Assembly: GCF_002858765.1 (NCBI RefSeq)
Contig: NZ_PJRP01000001.1
Coordinates: 61,972 to 125,971, forward strand
Length of the DNA: 64,000 bases
Source of the DNA: Cupriavidus pauculus
GTDB taxonomy: Bacteria; Pseudomonadota; Gammaproteobacteria; Burkholderiales; Burkholderiaceae
Direction: 5' to 3'
Below are positions 45,847-56,575 of this stretch, piece by piece; position 1 is the stretch's first letter, and every line of letters begins with the position of its first letter. The position numbers and the translations under genes were made by a program. The notes beneath the pieces were generated by a model. The model saw only the letters and a program-made list of their open reading frames with translations. It searched no databases and was not told the origin of the DNA.

Positions 45847-46620
45847 TCAACCGAGCTGGCGTACGCGCGCAATCATTTCCGCGCCGAAATCGAGATACGC
45901 TTTGGCGCCCTTCGAGGACGCATCGAATGCCACGCCCGGCATGCCATATGACGGCGCCTCGGCCAGTCGCACATTGCGCGGGATCACGGTCTTGAATACC
46001 TTCTCTGCAAAGTGGGCCTCGAGTTGTGCCGATACCTGCTGCTGCAGTGTCACGCGCGGGTCGAACATCACCCGCAACAGGCCGATCACCTTGAGTTCGC
46101 GATTCAGGTTGGCATGCACCTGCTTGATCGTGTTGACCAGGTCGGACAGCCCCTCCAGCGCGAAGTACTCGCACTGCATCGGCACGATCACGCCATGCGC
46201 GGCACACAGGCCGTTCAGCGTGAGCAGCGACAGCGACGGCGGGCAGTCGATCAGCACGAAGTCATACTGGTCGTCCACTTCGGCCAGCGCCTGCTTGAGG
46301 CGCCGCTCGCGCTGATCCAGCTCCACCAGCTCCACCTCGGCGCCAGCCAGTTCGCGATTGGCCGGCAGCACGTCGTAGCGCCCCGACTCGGACCGACGGG
46401 TTGCCTGCTGCACCGACGCCAGCCCCACCAGCACCTGGTACACGCTGTGTTCCAGCGACTGCTTGTCGATACCCGAGCCCATCGAAGCATTGCCCTGAGG
46501 GTCCAGGTCGACCAGCAGCACGCGCTGCTCCTGCGCGGCCAGACCGGCGGCCAGATTCACCGTGGTGGTGGTCTTGCCGACGCCGCCCTTCTGGTTTGCG
46601 ATCACGAATACCTTGGCCAT
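45847..46620 (-). CDS. parA: Chromosome partitioning ATPase ParA
   Basis: The 257-residue ParA/Soj ATPase has the deviant Walker [26 protein letters not shown] and [12 protein letters not shown]. With ParB it moves the origin region. No N-terminal DNA-binding extension is present, as expected for chromosomal ParA. The ATG at 46620 precedes [13 protein letters not shown]. It lies 77 bases after rsmG and 32 before parB. Confidence 0.98.
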   Translation of the reverse strand: MAKVFVIANQKGGVGKTTTTVNLAAGLAAQEQRVLLVDLDPQGNASMGSGIDKQSLEHSVYQVLVGLASVQQATRRSESGRYDVLPANRELAGAEVELVELDQRERRLKQALAEVDDQYDFVLIDCPPSLSLLTLNGLCAAHGVIVPMQCEYFALEGLSDLVNTIKQVHANLNRELKVIGLLRVMFDPRVTLQQQVSAQLEAHFAEKVFKTVIPRNVRLAEAPSYGMPGVAFDASSKGAKAYLDFGAEMIARVRQLG

Positions 46621-46696
46621 ATGCGCTTGCAGCTCCCTGTGTGTGCTATTCATATTCATACAACGAATAACACTTGCCAAATTCAAACCTGCGGAT

Positions 46697-47404
46697 TCAA
46701 CACCGCGATAACACTACGAGATGCCGCTCTGCGTCCAGTTCCGGGACGACCAGTTTCGGCACCGCTTCCACCTGCCAGGTCTGCATCAGGCCGGCGGCTT
46801 CCATCCGGTCGATCTCCGCCTGTGGATAAACACCCTTCATGGCCAGCAGCTTCCCGCCCGGCGCCAACAAGTGGCCGGACAGGTTCACAAAGTCCGTCAG
46901 TTCGGCGAATGCGCGCGACGTGATGACGGCATAGCCATTCGCGTCCTTGATCTTCTCCACCGGGCCCCAGTGGGCCGCCGCATTGGTCAGATGCAACTGC
47001 GCGCGGCACTGGGTCAGGAATGCGGTCTTCTTCTGGACGATATCGACCATCAGCACCGATACATCGGGACAGGCGATGGCCAGGGGCATGCCGGGCATCC
47101 CGCCCCCCGAACCCACATCCAGCACCCTGCCCCGCGCAGCGTCGGGTACGGTCGTGCTGCGTGCGGCTTCGGCCAGCGCGGGAACCGCCGCCAGCGAATC
47201 GAGCATGTGGTGGGTCAGCATCTCGTCGGCATGACGGATGGCGGTGAGGTTGTAGACGCTGTTCCATTTGCGGAGCAGCGTCAGGTAGGCAAATAGCGTC
47301 TCGATCTGTGCAGGCGCCAGCGTCAGGCCGATAGCGGCAAGCCCAGCTTCCAGACGCTGGCGTTGCGCGGCCTCGTCGACCACGGTGTATCGGAAGCCAC
47401 CCAC
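46697..47404 (-). CDS. rsmG: 16S rRNA (guanine-527-N7)-methyltransferase
   Basis: The 235-residue SAM methyltransferase modifies G527 of 16S rRNA. The SAM-binding block is [19 protein letters not shown], with KKTAFL and [12 protein letters not shown] downstream. The assigned start is a GTG at 47404 immediately after the mnmG stop codon (TGA-GTG); a later start is possible. It is in the classical mnmG-rsmG order. A consensus DnaA box lies inside at 46821. Confidence 0.95.
   Translation of the reverse strand: MGGFRYTVVDEAAQRQRLEAGLAAIGLTLAPAQIETLFAYLTLLRKWNSVYNLTAIRHADEMLTHHMLDSLAAVPALAEAARSTTVPDAARGRVLDVGSGGGMPGMPLAIACPDVSVLMVDIVQKKTAFLTQCRAQLHLTNAAAHWGPVEKIKDANGYAVITSRAFAELTDFVNLSGHLLAPGGKLLAMKGVYPQAEIDRMEAAGLMQTWQVEAVPKLVVPELDAERHLVVLSRC
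46821..46829 (-). promoter_or_regulatory. DnaA box inside rsmG
   Basis: TGTGGATAA on the plus strand, a perfect 9-base DnaA box on the minus strand. It lies in coding sequence, so it may be incidental; listed because such boxes are over-frequent in this window. Confidence 0.35.
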
Positions 47405-49360
47405 TCAGGCAGCCTCCTGGCCGTCGCCGACCTTTCCGTTTGCCTGCGCCACGCGTCCCATGCCCTTCTTCTTCAGGTGGACCAGCAGCAGCGAGATTGC
47501 TGCCGGCGTGACGCCCGAGATCCGCGACGCCTGGCCCAGCGTTTCCGGACGGTGTTGGTTCAGCTTCTGGCTAACCTCGAAACCAAGACCGCGGACTTCG
47601 GTGTAGTCAAAGTCCAGTGGCAGCTTAGTGGCTTCGTTAGCGCCCAGCTTGTCGACCTCCGCAGCCTGGCGGGCGATGTAGCCGTGGTACTTGATACCGA
47701 TTTCGATCTGCTCGCGGATCTGCTCGGCCAGCATCACGTCGTCGGCGAGCGGCGTTTCCGGTGCATAGCGACCACCCTGCACGGCCACGAGTGCCTCGTA
47801 GCGGACTTCTGGACGACGCAGCAGGTCGGCAAGCGAGTACTCGCGCTCGATAGCCTTGCCGAGCAACGGCACGGCGTCAGCTTCCGGCAGCAACGTCGGA
47901 TTGACCCATGTGGATTTCAACCGCTCTGTTTCACGTGAAACAGCGTCGCGCTTGCGGTTGAAAGCATCCCAACGTACGTCGTCCACCACCCCGAGTTCGC
48001 GGCCGACTTCGGTCAGGCGCATGTCGGCGTTGTCTTCACGCAGACTCAGGCGGAATTCGGCGCGACTCGTAAACATGCGATACGGCTCGGTCACGCCCCG
48101 CGTGATCAGGTCGTCGACCAGCACACCCAGGTATGCCTGGTCACGGCGCGGCGTCCATGCATCGCGCTCCCGCACGAAACACCCGGCGTTGATGCCGGCC
48201 AGCATTCCTTGGGCGGCGGCCTCTTCATAGCCGGTCGTACCGTTGATCTGGCCGGCGAAAAACAGGCCCTGGATCGCCTTGCTTTCCAGTGAAGCCTTCA
48301 GCCCGCGCGGATCGAAGTAGTCGTACTCGATGGCATAGCCAGGGCGCAGGATATGGGCGTTCTCCATGCCCCGGATCGAATGCACCAGCTCCAGCTGCAC
48401 ATCGAAGGGCAAGCTCGTGGAGATGCCGTTCGGATAGAACTCGTTGGTCGTCAGCCCTTCCGGTTCGAGGAAAATCTGGTGGCTTTCCTTACCCGAGAAG
48501 CGATGAATCTTGTCCTCGATGCTCGGACAGTAGCGCGGCCCCACCCCTTCGATCACGCCGGTGTACATCGGCGAGCGATCAAGGCCACCGCGAATGATGT
48601 CGTGGGTACGGCTGTTGGTATGGGTAATCCAGCACGGCAGCTGCTGGGGATGCTGCTCAGGCCTGCCCAGGAAGGAAAACACCGGCACCGGATCCATATC
48701 GCCCGGCTGCTCGTCCATCACCGAAAAGTCGATCGTTCGGCCATCGATACGCGGCGGCGTACCGGTTTTCAGCCGCCCCTGCGGGAGCTTCAGTTCCTTC
48801 AGACGTGCCGACAGCGACACCGCAGCCGGGTCGCCTGCACGGCCGCCGGTGTAGTTGTCCAGCCCCACGTGGATCTTGCCATCGAGGAACGTGCCCGCCG
48901 TCAGCACCACGGCACGGGCGCGGAAGTCGATACCCGCCTGCGTACGCGCACCCACCACCTGATCACCCTCCACCATCAGGTCGTCGACGGCCTGCTGGAA
49001 CAACATCAGGTTCGGCTGGTTCTCCAGCCGCGTACGGATCGCCTTGCGGTACAGCACCCGGTCAGCCTGGGCGCGCGTGGCGCGCACGGCCGGGCCCTTG
49101 CTCGAATTGAGGATGCGGAACTGGATACCGGACTCGTCGGTGGCAGCCGCCATCGCACCGCCCATGGCATCCACTTCCTTGACCAGATGCCCCTTACCGA
49201 TGCCGCCGATGGACGGATTGCAGCTCATCTGGCCTAACGTCTCAATGTTGTGCGAGAGCAGCAGCGTCTGGCAGCCCATGCGCGCCGCGGCGAGGGCAGC
49301 TTCGGTGCCGGCGTGACCACCGCCGACGACAATGACGTCGAATTCTTTCGGGTAAAGCAT
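47405..49360 (-). CDS. mnmG: tRNA uridine-5-carboxymethylaminomethyl(34) synthesis protein MnmG
   Basis: The 651-residue FAD protein works with MnmE to modify U34 of several tRNAs. It has the FAD motif [41 protein letters not shown], and the C-terminal tRNA-binding domain. The ATG at 49360 is set by GGAGGAGGTG upstream. One parS site lies inside the coding region and three others lie just upstream. It heads the mnmG-rsmG-parA-parB run. Confidence 0.98.
   Translation of the reverse strand: MLYPKEFDVIVVGGGHAGTEAALAAARMGCQTLLLSHNIETLGQMSCNPSIGGIGKGHLVKEVDAMGGAMAAATDESGIQFRILNSSKGPAVRATRAQADRVLYRKAIRTRLENQPNLMLFQQAVDDLMVEGDQVVGARTQAGIDFRARAVVLTAGTFLDGKIHVGLDNYTGGRAGDPAAVSLSARLKELKLPQGRLKTGTPPRIDGRTIDFSVMDEQPGDMDPVPVFSFLGRPEQHPQQLPCWITHTNSRTHDIIRGGLDRSPMYTGVIEGVGPRYCPSIEDKIHRFSGKESHQIFLEPEGLTTNEFYPNGISTSLPFDVQLELVHSIRGMENAHILRPGYAIEYDYFDPRGLKASLESKAIQGLFFAGQINGTTGYEEAAAQGMLAGINAGCFVRERDAWTPRRDQAYLGVLVDDLITRGVTEPYRMFTSRAEFRLSLREDNADMRLTEVGRELGVVDDVRWDAFNRKRDAVSRETERLKSTWVNPTLLPEADAVPLLGKAIEREYSLADLLRRPEVRYEALVAVQGGRYAPETPLADDVMLAEQIREQIEIGIKYHGYIARQAAEVDKLGANEATKLPLDFDYTEVRGLGFEVSQKLNQHRPETLGQASRISGVTPAAISLLLVHLKKKGMGRVAQANGKVGDGQEAA
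47927..47942. promoter_or_regulatory. parS site 1 (inside mnmG)
   Basis: TGTTTCACGTGAAACA, a perfect 16-base palindrome identical to the widely conserved bacterial parS consensus, within the mnmG coding region. Confidence 0.95.
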
Positions 49361-49446
49361 GGGACACCTCCTCCGGGAGGCTGGGCGGGAAAATACGGGA
49401 TGTCGAATTATAGCGGCATTCGTTTGGCGAACTCTGCCCACGACGA

Positions 49447-49462
49447 TGTTTCACGTGAAACA
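49447..49462. promoter_or_regulatory. parS site 2
   Basis: Perfect TGTTTCACGTGAAACA in the region upstream of mnmG. Confidence 0.97.
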
Positions 49463-49495
49463 TGGCGTCGACGATACTCACCCAGCGGCAAAGTG

Positions 49496-49511
49496 TGTTT
49501 CACGTGAAACA
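49496..49511. promoter_or_regulatory. parS site 3
   Basis: Perfect TGTTTCACGTGAAACA, 49 bases from site 2 start to start. Confidence 0.97.
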
Positions 49512-49524
49512 CTCTCCGCAATGA

Positions 49525-49551
49525 AAAGGGCCCCGCTTGCACGGGGCCCTT
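49525..49551 (-). terminator. Terminator of the amidohydrolase operon
   Basis: AAGGGCCCCG pairs with CGGGGCCCTT around a loop of about seven bases. On the minus strand it is followed by TTTTC, about 35 bases after the amidohydrolase stop codon and between parS sites 3 and 4. Confidence 0.88.
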
Positions 49552-49563
49552 CCCTACCGCCAG

Positions 49564-49579
49564 TGTTTCACGTGAAACA
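49564..49579. promoter_or_regulatory. parS site 4
   Basis: Perfect TGTTTCACGTGAAACA, four bases from the amidohydrolase stop codon. Confidence 0.97.
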
Positions 49580-49583
49580 TGAC

Positions 49584-50474
49584 TCAAAGCTGACTGCGGA
49601 TGTAGCTACCAATACTTGCCGAGAGCGACCCGAGATCGCGTTGCAGGGTCTTGAACCCTTCGTTCGGCGCCTTGGTTGCCTCGTCCATATACAGCGGCCG
49701 GCGGATCTCGATCTGCAGGCTGTTGCGCCGCTCGGCCGGGCGTCCGATTTGGGCGATCAACTGCACACCCTTGTACGGATCGTTGCGCGCCACCGTGTAG
49801 CCCATCGACTTCAGCTCCCGCTCCACCAGATCGACGATGCCCGGCTCGCAGGTCGTACCATCGCGGTCCCCCAGCACAAAGTCCGCCAGCGGGTGCGGAC
49901 TCTTGATCTTGAGCCGCTCGTAGGCGTTGTTGGGCATCGAGTGCAGGTTCAGATGCCAGAGTGCGCCGAACTGGCGGTAAGCGGCTTCCACGGCCTCGGC
50001 CAGCGCCGTATGGTATGGCCGGTAGTAGCGCCCGATACGGCTCTGGACCTCTGCCACCGACAGCTGCCGGTCGTAGATCGGCGTGGCCGCATCGAGCTTC
50101 CGCCAGACCAGGCCATAGCCCAGGCGCGTTTTCTCACCCGGAGACAGCGGCGTGGGCCACGGTGCATCCAGCAGTTCCGGGTCGAGGTCCTCCAGCATCC
50201 GGTTCGGATCGATATAGACACGCGGGAACGTGGCGCCGATCAGCGTGCCCCCGACCTTGGGGATGGCTCCCCACAGCGTGTCGATGTGGGTATCCTCGCC
50301 ACCGCGCAGCCGTGACATCGGGACGGCAGCACGAAAATCCGCTGGATAGTAGACGCCGCTATGCGGCGAATCACAGACCAGCGGCAGCGGCAGCCCTTCC
50401 GGCAAAGCCAACGTATACGGGCCGTCCGGCGCGTCGCCCTGTACCGCCCGGTACGGTGTGTCGAACGTCGTCAT
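49584..50474 (-). CDS. N-formylglutamate amidohydrolase-family protein
   Basis: The 296-residue protein belongs to the N-formylglutamate amidohydrolase (HutG2-like) family: LVCDSPHSGVYYPADF with the metal-binding histidine, GGEDTHIDTLW, FPRVYIDPNR and WHLNLHSMPN. These enzymes remove formate from N-formylglutamate or act on related N-acyl amino acids. It starts three bases after the Bug receptor stop codon, so the two form an operon. No histidine-utilisation genes are near, so the true substrate may differ. Confidence 0.88.
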   Translation of the reverse strand: MTTFDTPYRAVQGDAPDGPYTLALPEGLPLPLVCDSPHSGVYYPADFRAAVPMSRLRGGEDTHIDTLWGAIPKVGGTLIGATFPRVYIDPNRMLEDLDPELLDAPWPTPLSPGEKTRLGYGLVWRKLDAATPIYDRQLSVAEVQSRIGRYYRPYHTALAEAVEAAYRQFGALWHLNLHSMPNNAYERLKIKSPHPLADFVLGDRDGTTCEPGIVDLVERELKSMGYTVARNDPYKGVQLIAQIGRPAERRNSLQIEIRRPLYMDEATKAPNEGFKTLQRDLGSLSASIGSYIRSQL

Positions 50475-50477
50475 GGC

Positions 50478-51494
50478 TCAATCCAGCTTGATGTTGGCAG
50501 CCTTGGCCACGCGGGCGTAGCGCGCCATGGCCTGCTGGATCTGGGCCTTGAACTGGTCCGGCGTGGTCGGCACCAGCGTACCGCCCGACTCCTCGATCTT
50601 GCGCTTGAACTCGGGATTCAGCATCGCCTTGTGGATGGCGGCGTTCAGCTTGTCGATAACCGGTTGGGGTGTACCCGCCGGCGCGACGATGCCAAACCAG
50701 CCGCCGTCGCCCATGTCCTTGTAGCCAAGCTCGCCGTACGTCGGCACGTTCGGCAGCTGCGGCGAACGCTGTGCACCCAGCAGGGCCAGCGCGCGCAGCC
50801 GGCCCGCCTTCACGTGCGGCAGCGTGGTCGACAGGTTGTCGGTAATCGCGTTCACCTGCCCTGCCAGCGCGTCGTTCAGTGCCAGGCCGGCGCCCTTGTA
50901 CGGCACGTGCAGCAGGTCGATCTTGGCCAGCATCATGAAGTTCTCGATGTTCGCGTGTCCAAGCGATCCGGCGCCGGGCGACGCAAACGTGTATTTGCCG
51001 GGGTTGGCCTTGGCCAGTGCCACGAACTCCTGCATGGTCTTGGCGGGCACGCTCGGGTGCACGGCAAACACGCTGGGCACGGCCGCCACATTGGTCACCG
51101 GTGCAAAGTCCTTGATCGGGTCATAGCCAAGCTTGGGGTATACCGCCGGGTTCGAGCCGTGCGTGCTAACCGTGGCCATGCCGATCGTGTAGCCGTCAGG
51201 AGTGGAGCGCGCCACCTGCTCCATACCGATGGAACCGCCCGCCCCACCCTTGTTGTCGACCACGATGGTCTGGCCCAGCTCGCGTCCTGCGTACTCGGCG
51301 ACCAGGCGCGCCGACAGGTCGGTGGTACCGCCTGCGGCAAACGGCACGACCAGACGGATCGGCTTGTTGGGGTAGTTGGATTGCGCTGCCACCGGCATCG
51401 CCATGCCGCCAAATACGGCAGCCGCGGCTGTGGACAACATTGTGGAAAACATCAGCCGACGGCGCGTGGCGGAGGCATGCAGGGCTCGGTTCAT
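50478..51494 (-). CDS. Bug/TctC-family periplasmic receptor
   Basis: The 338-residue protein has a signal peptide ending PVAAQ (about residue 38) and then the Bug signature NYPNKPIRLVVPFAAGGTTDLSARLVAEYAGRELGQTIVVDNKGGAGGSIGM. Such receptors bind small carboxylates; some feed TctAB permeases and many are orphans. The start follows GAGGAG. It is in one operon with the N-formylglutamate amidohydrolase-like gene and divergent from a LysR regulator, so its ligand may be that enzyme's substrate or product. Confidence 0.94.
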   Translation of the reverse strand: MNRALHASATRRRLMFSTMLSTAAAAVFGGMAMPVAAQSNYPNKPIRLVVPFAAGGTTDLSARLVAEYAGRELGQTIVVDNKGGAGGSIGMEQVARSTPDGYTIGMATVSTHGSNPAVYPKLGYDPIKDFAPVTNVAAVPSVFAVHPSVPAKTMQEFVALAKANPGKYTFASPGAGSLGHANIENFMMLAKIDLLHVPYKGAGLALNDALAGQVNAITDNLSTTLPHVKAGRLRALALLGAQRSPQLPNVPTYGELGYKDMGDGGWFGIVAPAGTPQPVIDKLNAAIHKAMLNPEFKRKIEESGGTLVPTTPDQFKAQIQQAMARYARVAKAANIKLD

Positions 51495-51622
51495 GGCGTA
51501 AAACTCCTCGTTTTTTCGTTCTCGAATCTGGATACCGAGCTGGGGAGTTTCGACAGTTTACCGGCCCTGCACAAACGACTATATTGCACGCTTCCATTAC
51601 CAAAGCTCATGCTCAAACTGCC

Positions 51623-52546
51623 ATGCGTATACGCTCACCTTCGATGTCCGAGCTACATGCATTTGTGACGGCAGCCAAGCTCGGCAGCTTCACCCGTGCG
51701 GCGGAAACGCTGTGCGTCACGCAAGGCGCCATCAGCCGCGCTATCTCCCGCCTGGAATCACATTTCGGCCAACCGCTGATCCATCGCAATGCCCACAAGC
51801 TCACGCTGACTGACGCGGGGCGCCAATATCTGGACGCCATCACCGGCCCGCTGGCCGCCATCGAGAGCGCCAGCGCGGCGATGCTGGGCGAGGATCGCCA
51901 GCATCACCTGACGTTGTCTGCCGTGCCCACGCTGGCCAGCGTATGGCTGGTGCCTCGCCTGCCTGACTTTCACCGCAAGCATCCCGATATCCGGCTCGAC
52001 TTCGTACCCTACCGCCGTGACGAGGATTTTTCGGGGGCAAAGCCCGATGCGGCGATCCTGACCGGCGAAGCCAGTCACTGGCCCAACTTGCAAGTTGACT
52101 ACGTGATCGGTCGCGAAATGGTGCCGGTCTGTCACCCCGCGCGGGCCCATGCCCGACAGGCTGCCAATCTGTGGAAAACTCCGTCAGACCTGATGGGCGA
52201 ACCGCTACTTTTCCACACAACTGCCCCCAGGAATTGGGAGAACTGGCTGCGAGCCACAGGAGTACCCAACGCTGCGCCCACGCTCGCCCGTGGATTCGAT
52301 CAGGTGTCGATTTTGCTGGAGGCCGTGAAGGCCGATATGGGAGTGGCCGTTTTGCAGCGATGCCTTGTCAGGGATGCGTTGCAGGCCGGTCAGGTGGTGG
52401 CGCCGTTCGATCTGCCGGTCACGCTGAACCGGGGATATTTCCTGTGTGCGCCACGTGAAAAAAACGATCATGGCGCCCTGGCGGTGTTCCGCGAATGGCT
52501 GCTTTCCGCTGCTGCCGTCGATATTATCGAGCTGGTTCGCCCATAG
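51623..52546 (+). CDS. LysR-family transcriptional regulator
   Basis: The 307-residue regulator has an N-terminal winged helix-turn-helix (LHAFVTAAKLGSFTRAAETLCVTQGAISRAISRLE) and a GcvA-like effector domain (PTLASVWLVPRLPDFHRKHPDI). It is divergent from the Bug receptor-amidohydrolase operon, with 128 bases between, and likely controls it. The ATG at 51623 was chosen as the family-typical start. Two back-to-back DnaA-like boxes follow the stop codon. Confidence 0.93.
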   Translation: MRIRSPSMSELHAFVTAAKLGSFTRAAETLCVTQGAISRAISRLESHFGQPLIHRNAHKLTLTDAGRQYLDAITGPLAAIESASAAMLGEDRQHHLTLSAVPTLASVWLVPRLPDFHRKHPDIRLDFVPYRRDEDFSGAKPDAAILTGEASHWPNLQVDYVIGREMVPVCHPARAHARQAANLWKTPSDLMGEPLLFHTTAPRNWENWLRATGVPNAAPTLARGFDQVSILLEAVKADMGVAVLQRCLVRDALQAGQVVAPFDLPVTLNRGYFLCAPREKNDHGALAVFREWLLSAAAVDIIELVRP

Positions 52547-52565
52547 TTATCCACACTGTGGATAG
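52547..52565. promoter_or_regulatory. Back-to-back DnaA-box pair
   Basis: A perfect TTATCCACA (52547-52555) is followed after one base by TGTGGATAG (52557-52565), a one-mismatch box in the opposite orientation. Together they form a near-perfect inverted repeat directly after the LysR stop codon. It may bind DnaA, or act as a weak hairpin. Confidence 0.5.
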
Positions 52566-52679
52566 ATTTGTGAACAACATCGTTTTCATGAATAAAAATG
52601 GCACCAAAATCAGTGCCGTTATTTTCCAAACCGATGTATACGCATCCCAAACCGTACCTACGGCGTACCCCAGGCGACC

Positions 52680-53423
52680 TTACGCCGCCTTCTTTGCCAG
52701 GCCCAGATACGTCTCGATGACCTTCGGATTACTGGCCAGCGCCGCGGCCTCGCCCTCCATCGCCATGTCGCCGGTTTCGACCACATACGCGTAGTCAGCC
52801 ACCTGCAGCGCCGCGCGGGCGTTCTGCTCGATCAGCAGCGTTGCCACGCCGGTCTGGCGCAGGTTGCTGATGATGTGGAAGATCTCCTTCACGATCAGCG
52901 GCGCCAGGCCAAGGCTGGGTTCGTCCAGCATCAGCAACTGCGGCTTGGCCATCAGCGCCCGGCCTACGGCCAGCATCTGGCGTTCGCCGCCTGACAGCGT
53001 GCCGGCCTCCTGCTTGGCGCGCTCCCTGAGGCGCGGGAATAGGTCATAAACCACATCCATCTGGTCCAGGTAGTTGCGCTCGCCGGCGCGCTTGCGGCGG
53101 AAGGCGCCAAGCTGCAGGTTGTCTTCGACGGACATCGTCGCAAACAGCTCGCGTTTCTCCGGCACCAGGCACATGCCGCGCGCCACCCGCCCTTCCACCG
53201 GAATGCCGGCCATGTCGTGGCCCAGGTAGCCCACCGTACCGTTCGACGACCCACTGACCGGCAGCGCGCCCATGATCGCGTTGAGCATGGTCGATTTGCC
53301 GGCGCCGTTTGGGCCAATCACCGTGACGATCTTGCCGGCCTGTACCTGCAGGTTGGCGCCATGCACGGCCTCCACCTTGCCGTATCGCACATGCAGGTCT
53401 TTCACTTCCAGAATCAGACTCAT
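52680..53423 (-). CDS. livF: Branched-chain amino acid ABC transporter ATPase LivF
   Basis: The 247-residue ATPase has Walker [10 protein letters not shown], signature [15 protein letters not shown], Walker [12 protein letters not shown] and [11 protein letters not shown]. It is the typical LivF of a Liv/HAAT transporter. It starts nine bases after the fused livM-livG gene, at the end of a receptor-livH-livMG-livF set transcribed leftward. Confidence 0.96.
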   Translation of the reverse strand: MSLILEVKDLHVRYGKVEAVHGANLQVQAGKIVTVIGPNGAGKSTMLNAIMGALPVSGSSNGTVGYLGHDMAGIPVEGRVARGMCLVPEKRELFATMSVEDNLQLGAFRRKRAGERNYLDQMDVVYDLFPRLRERAKQEAGTLSGGERQMLAVGRALMAKPQLLMLDEPSLGLAPLIVKEIFHIISNLRQTGVATLLIEQNARAALQVADYAYVVETGDMAMEGEAAALASNPKVIETYLGLAKKAA

Positions 53424-53432
53424 CTCATTTCC

Positions 53433-55313
<1,881 letters not shown>

Positions 55314-55316
55314 GGC

Positions 55317-56369
55317 TTATTCCTCTTCCTCGACGTGCTTGCTCGTCAGCGAGCGCCACAGCAGCACCGGGATGATCAGCGTGAAGACGATGACCTCCTT
55401 GAATGCGCTGGCCCAGAACGACGAATACGATTCGAGCAGCCCCACCAGCAGCGCGCCAAGCGCCGCCACGGGATAACTGGCCAGTCCGCCAACGATGGCG
55501 CCCACGAACCCCTTGAGCCCCACCAGGAAGCCGGACTCGTAGTAGATCGTCGTCAGCGGCGCGATCAGGATGCCGCACAGCGCACCCATCGCCGCGGCCA
55601 GCGTGAACGACAGGCGGCCGGCCTGCGTCGTGCCGATGCCAACCAGCCGCGCACCCAGGCGGTTCACGGCGGTGGCGCGCAATGCCTTGCCCTGCAGCGT
55701 GCGCTCGAAATAGAAGTACAGCGCGGCAATCAGCACGCCAGACACCACCACCACCCACAGGCTCTGCCCCGACACGCTGAGGCTGCCCACGTCGAAGCGC
55801 GCATCGGAAAACGGATTCGTGCGCGAGCCTTCGGCACCGAACATCACGAGCCCGAGCCCCACCAGCGCGAAATGCACGCCAACCGACACAATCAGCAGCA
55901 CCAGCGTGCTGGCTTCGGCCAGCGGCTGATAGGCCAGGCGATAGAGCATCGGCCCCAGCGGAATCACGATCAGCAGCGTCAGCGCGATCTGCACCAGCAT
56001 CGGTAGCGGCGTGCCGCCGTACTGCTGCACCAGGACATGCACGGCCCCTGGGAACAGCAGGTACTTGCCCGCCAGGATCAGGATGCGGCGCGGCGCGGTC
56101 AGCCGCAGCTCCGGGCTGCGCAACACCGCCACACCATCGTAGAGAAACGTCAGGCCCCCCATGGCCAGCAGCAGCCACGTGGTCTGCGGCGCGTGGCCGG
56201 CCTGCATCGCGGCCAGTGTCAGCGCGCCGTAGGCCACGAACTCGCCCTGGGGGATGAAGATGACACGCGTCACCGAGAACACCAGCACCAATGCCAGTGC
56301 CAGCAGCGCGTAGATCGCGCCGGAGGTGATGCCGTCCTGCGCCAGAATGGCCGCAATCGATAGGTCCAT
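55317..56369 (-). CDS. livH: Branched-chain amino acid ABC transporter permease LivH
   Basis: The 350-residue membrane protein has the LivH pattern GITSGAIYALLALALVLVFSVTRVIFIPQGEFVAYGAL and VGLKGFVGAIVGGLASYPVAALG. It is longer than the usual 290-300 residues, with an extra segment at about 75-115 (PELRLTAPRRILILAGKYLLF). It lies 122 bases after a terminator that follows the receptor gene, so it is probably expressed by partial read-through or its own promoter. Confidence 0.93.
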   Translation of the reverse strand: MDLSIAAILAQDGITSGAIYALLALALVLVFSVTRVIFIPQGEFVAYGALTLAAMQAGHAPQTTWLLLAMGGLTFLYDGVAVLRSPELRLTAPRRILILAGKYLLFPGAVHVLVQQYGGTPLPMLVQIALTLLIVIPLGPMLYRLAYQPLAEASTLVLLIVSVGVHFALVGLGLVMFGAEGSRTNPFSDARFDVGSLSVSGQSLWVVVVSGVLIAALYFYFERTLQGKALRATAVNRLGARLVGIGTTQAGRLSFTLAAAMGALCGILIAPLTTIYYESGFLVGLKGFVGAIVGGLASYPVAALGALLVGLLESYSSFWASAFKEVIVFTLIIPVLLWRSLTSKHVEEEE

Positions 56370-56490
56370 TGTCTGCCCGTGTTATGTGCGCGCGTGGTGG
56401 GCGCCAGTGCCCGGATGCTTGCCGCTACCGCAGCCTCAGCTTAGAGACTCCACCGCGCAATGCCTAGAGGGTGGCGGGAAATCACGGGGG

Positions 56491-56523
56491 CAAAAAAAGG
56501 GCGCATGGTCTGCCATGCGCCCT
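56491..56523 (-). terminator. Terminator between the Liv receptor gene and livH
   Basis: GGGCGCATGG (56499-56508) pairs perfectly with CCATGCGCCC (56513-56522) over a four-base loop. On the minus strand seven T residues follow. It lies about 55 bases after the receptor stop codon and before livH. Confidence 0.93.
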
Positions 56524-56575
56524 GCGTTGCTACGCTGCCCAGCGTGTGACCCCTGCCAGCCGGTCGTCTGCCGGC

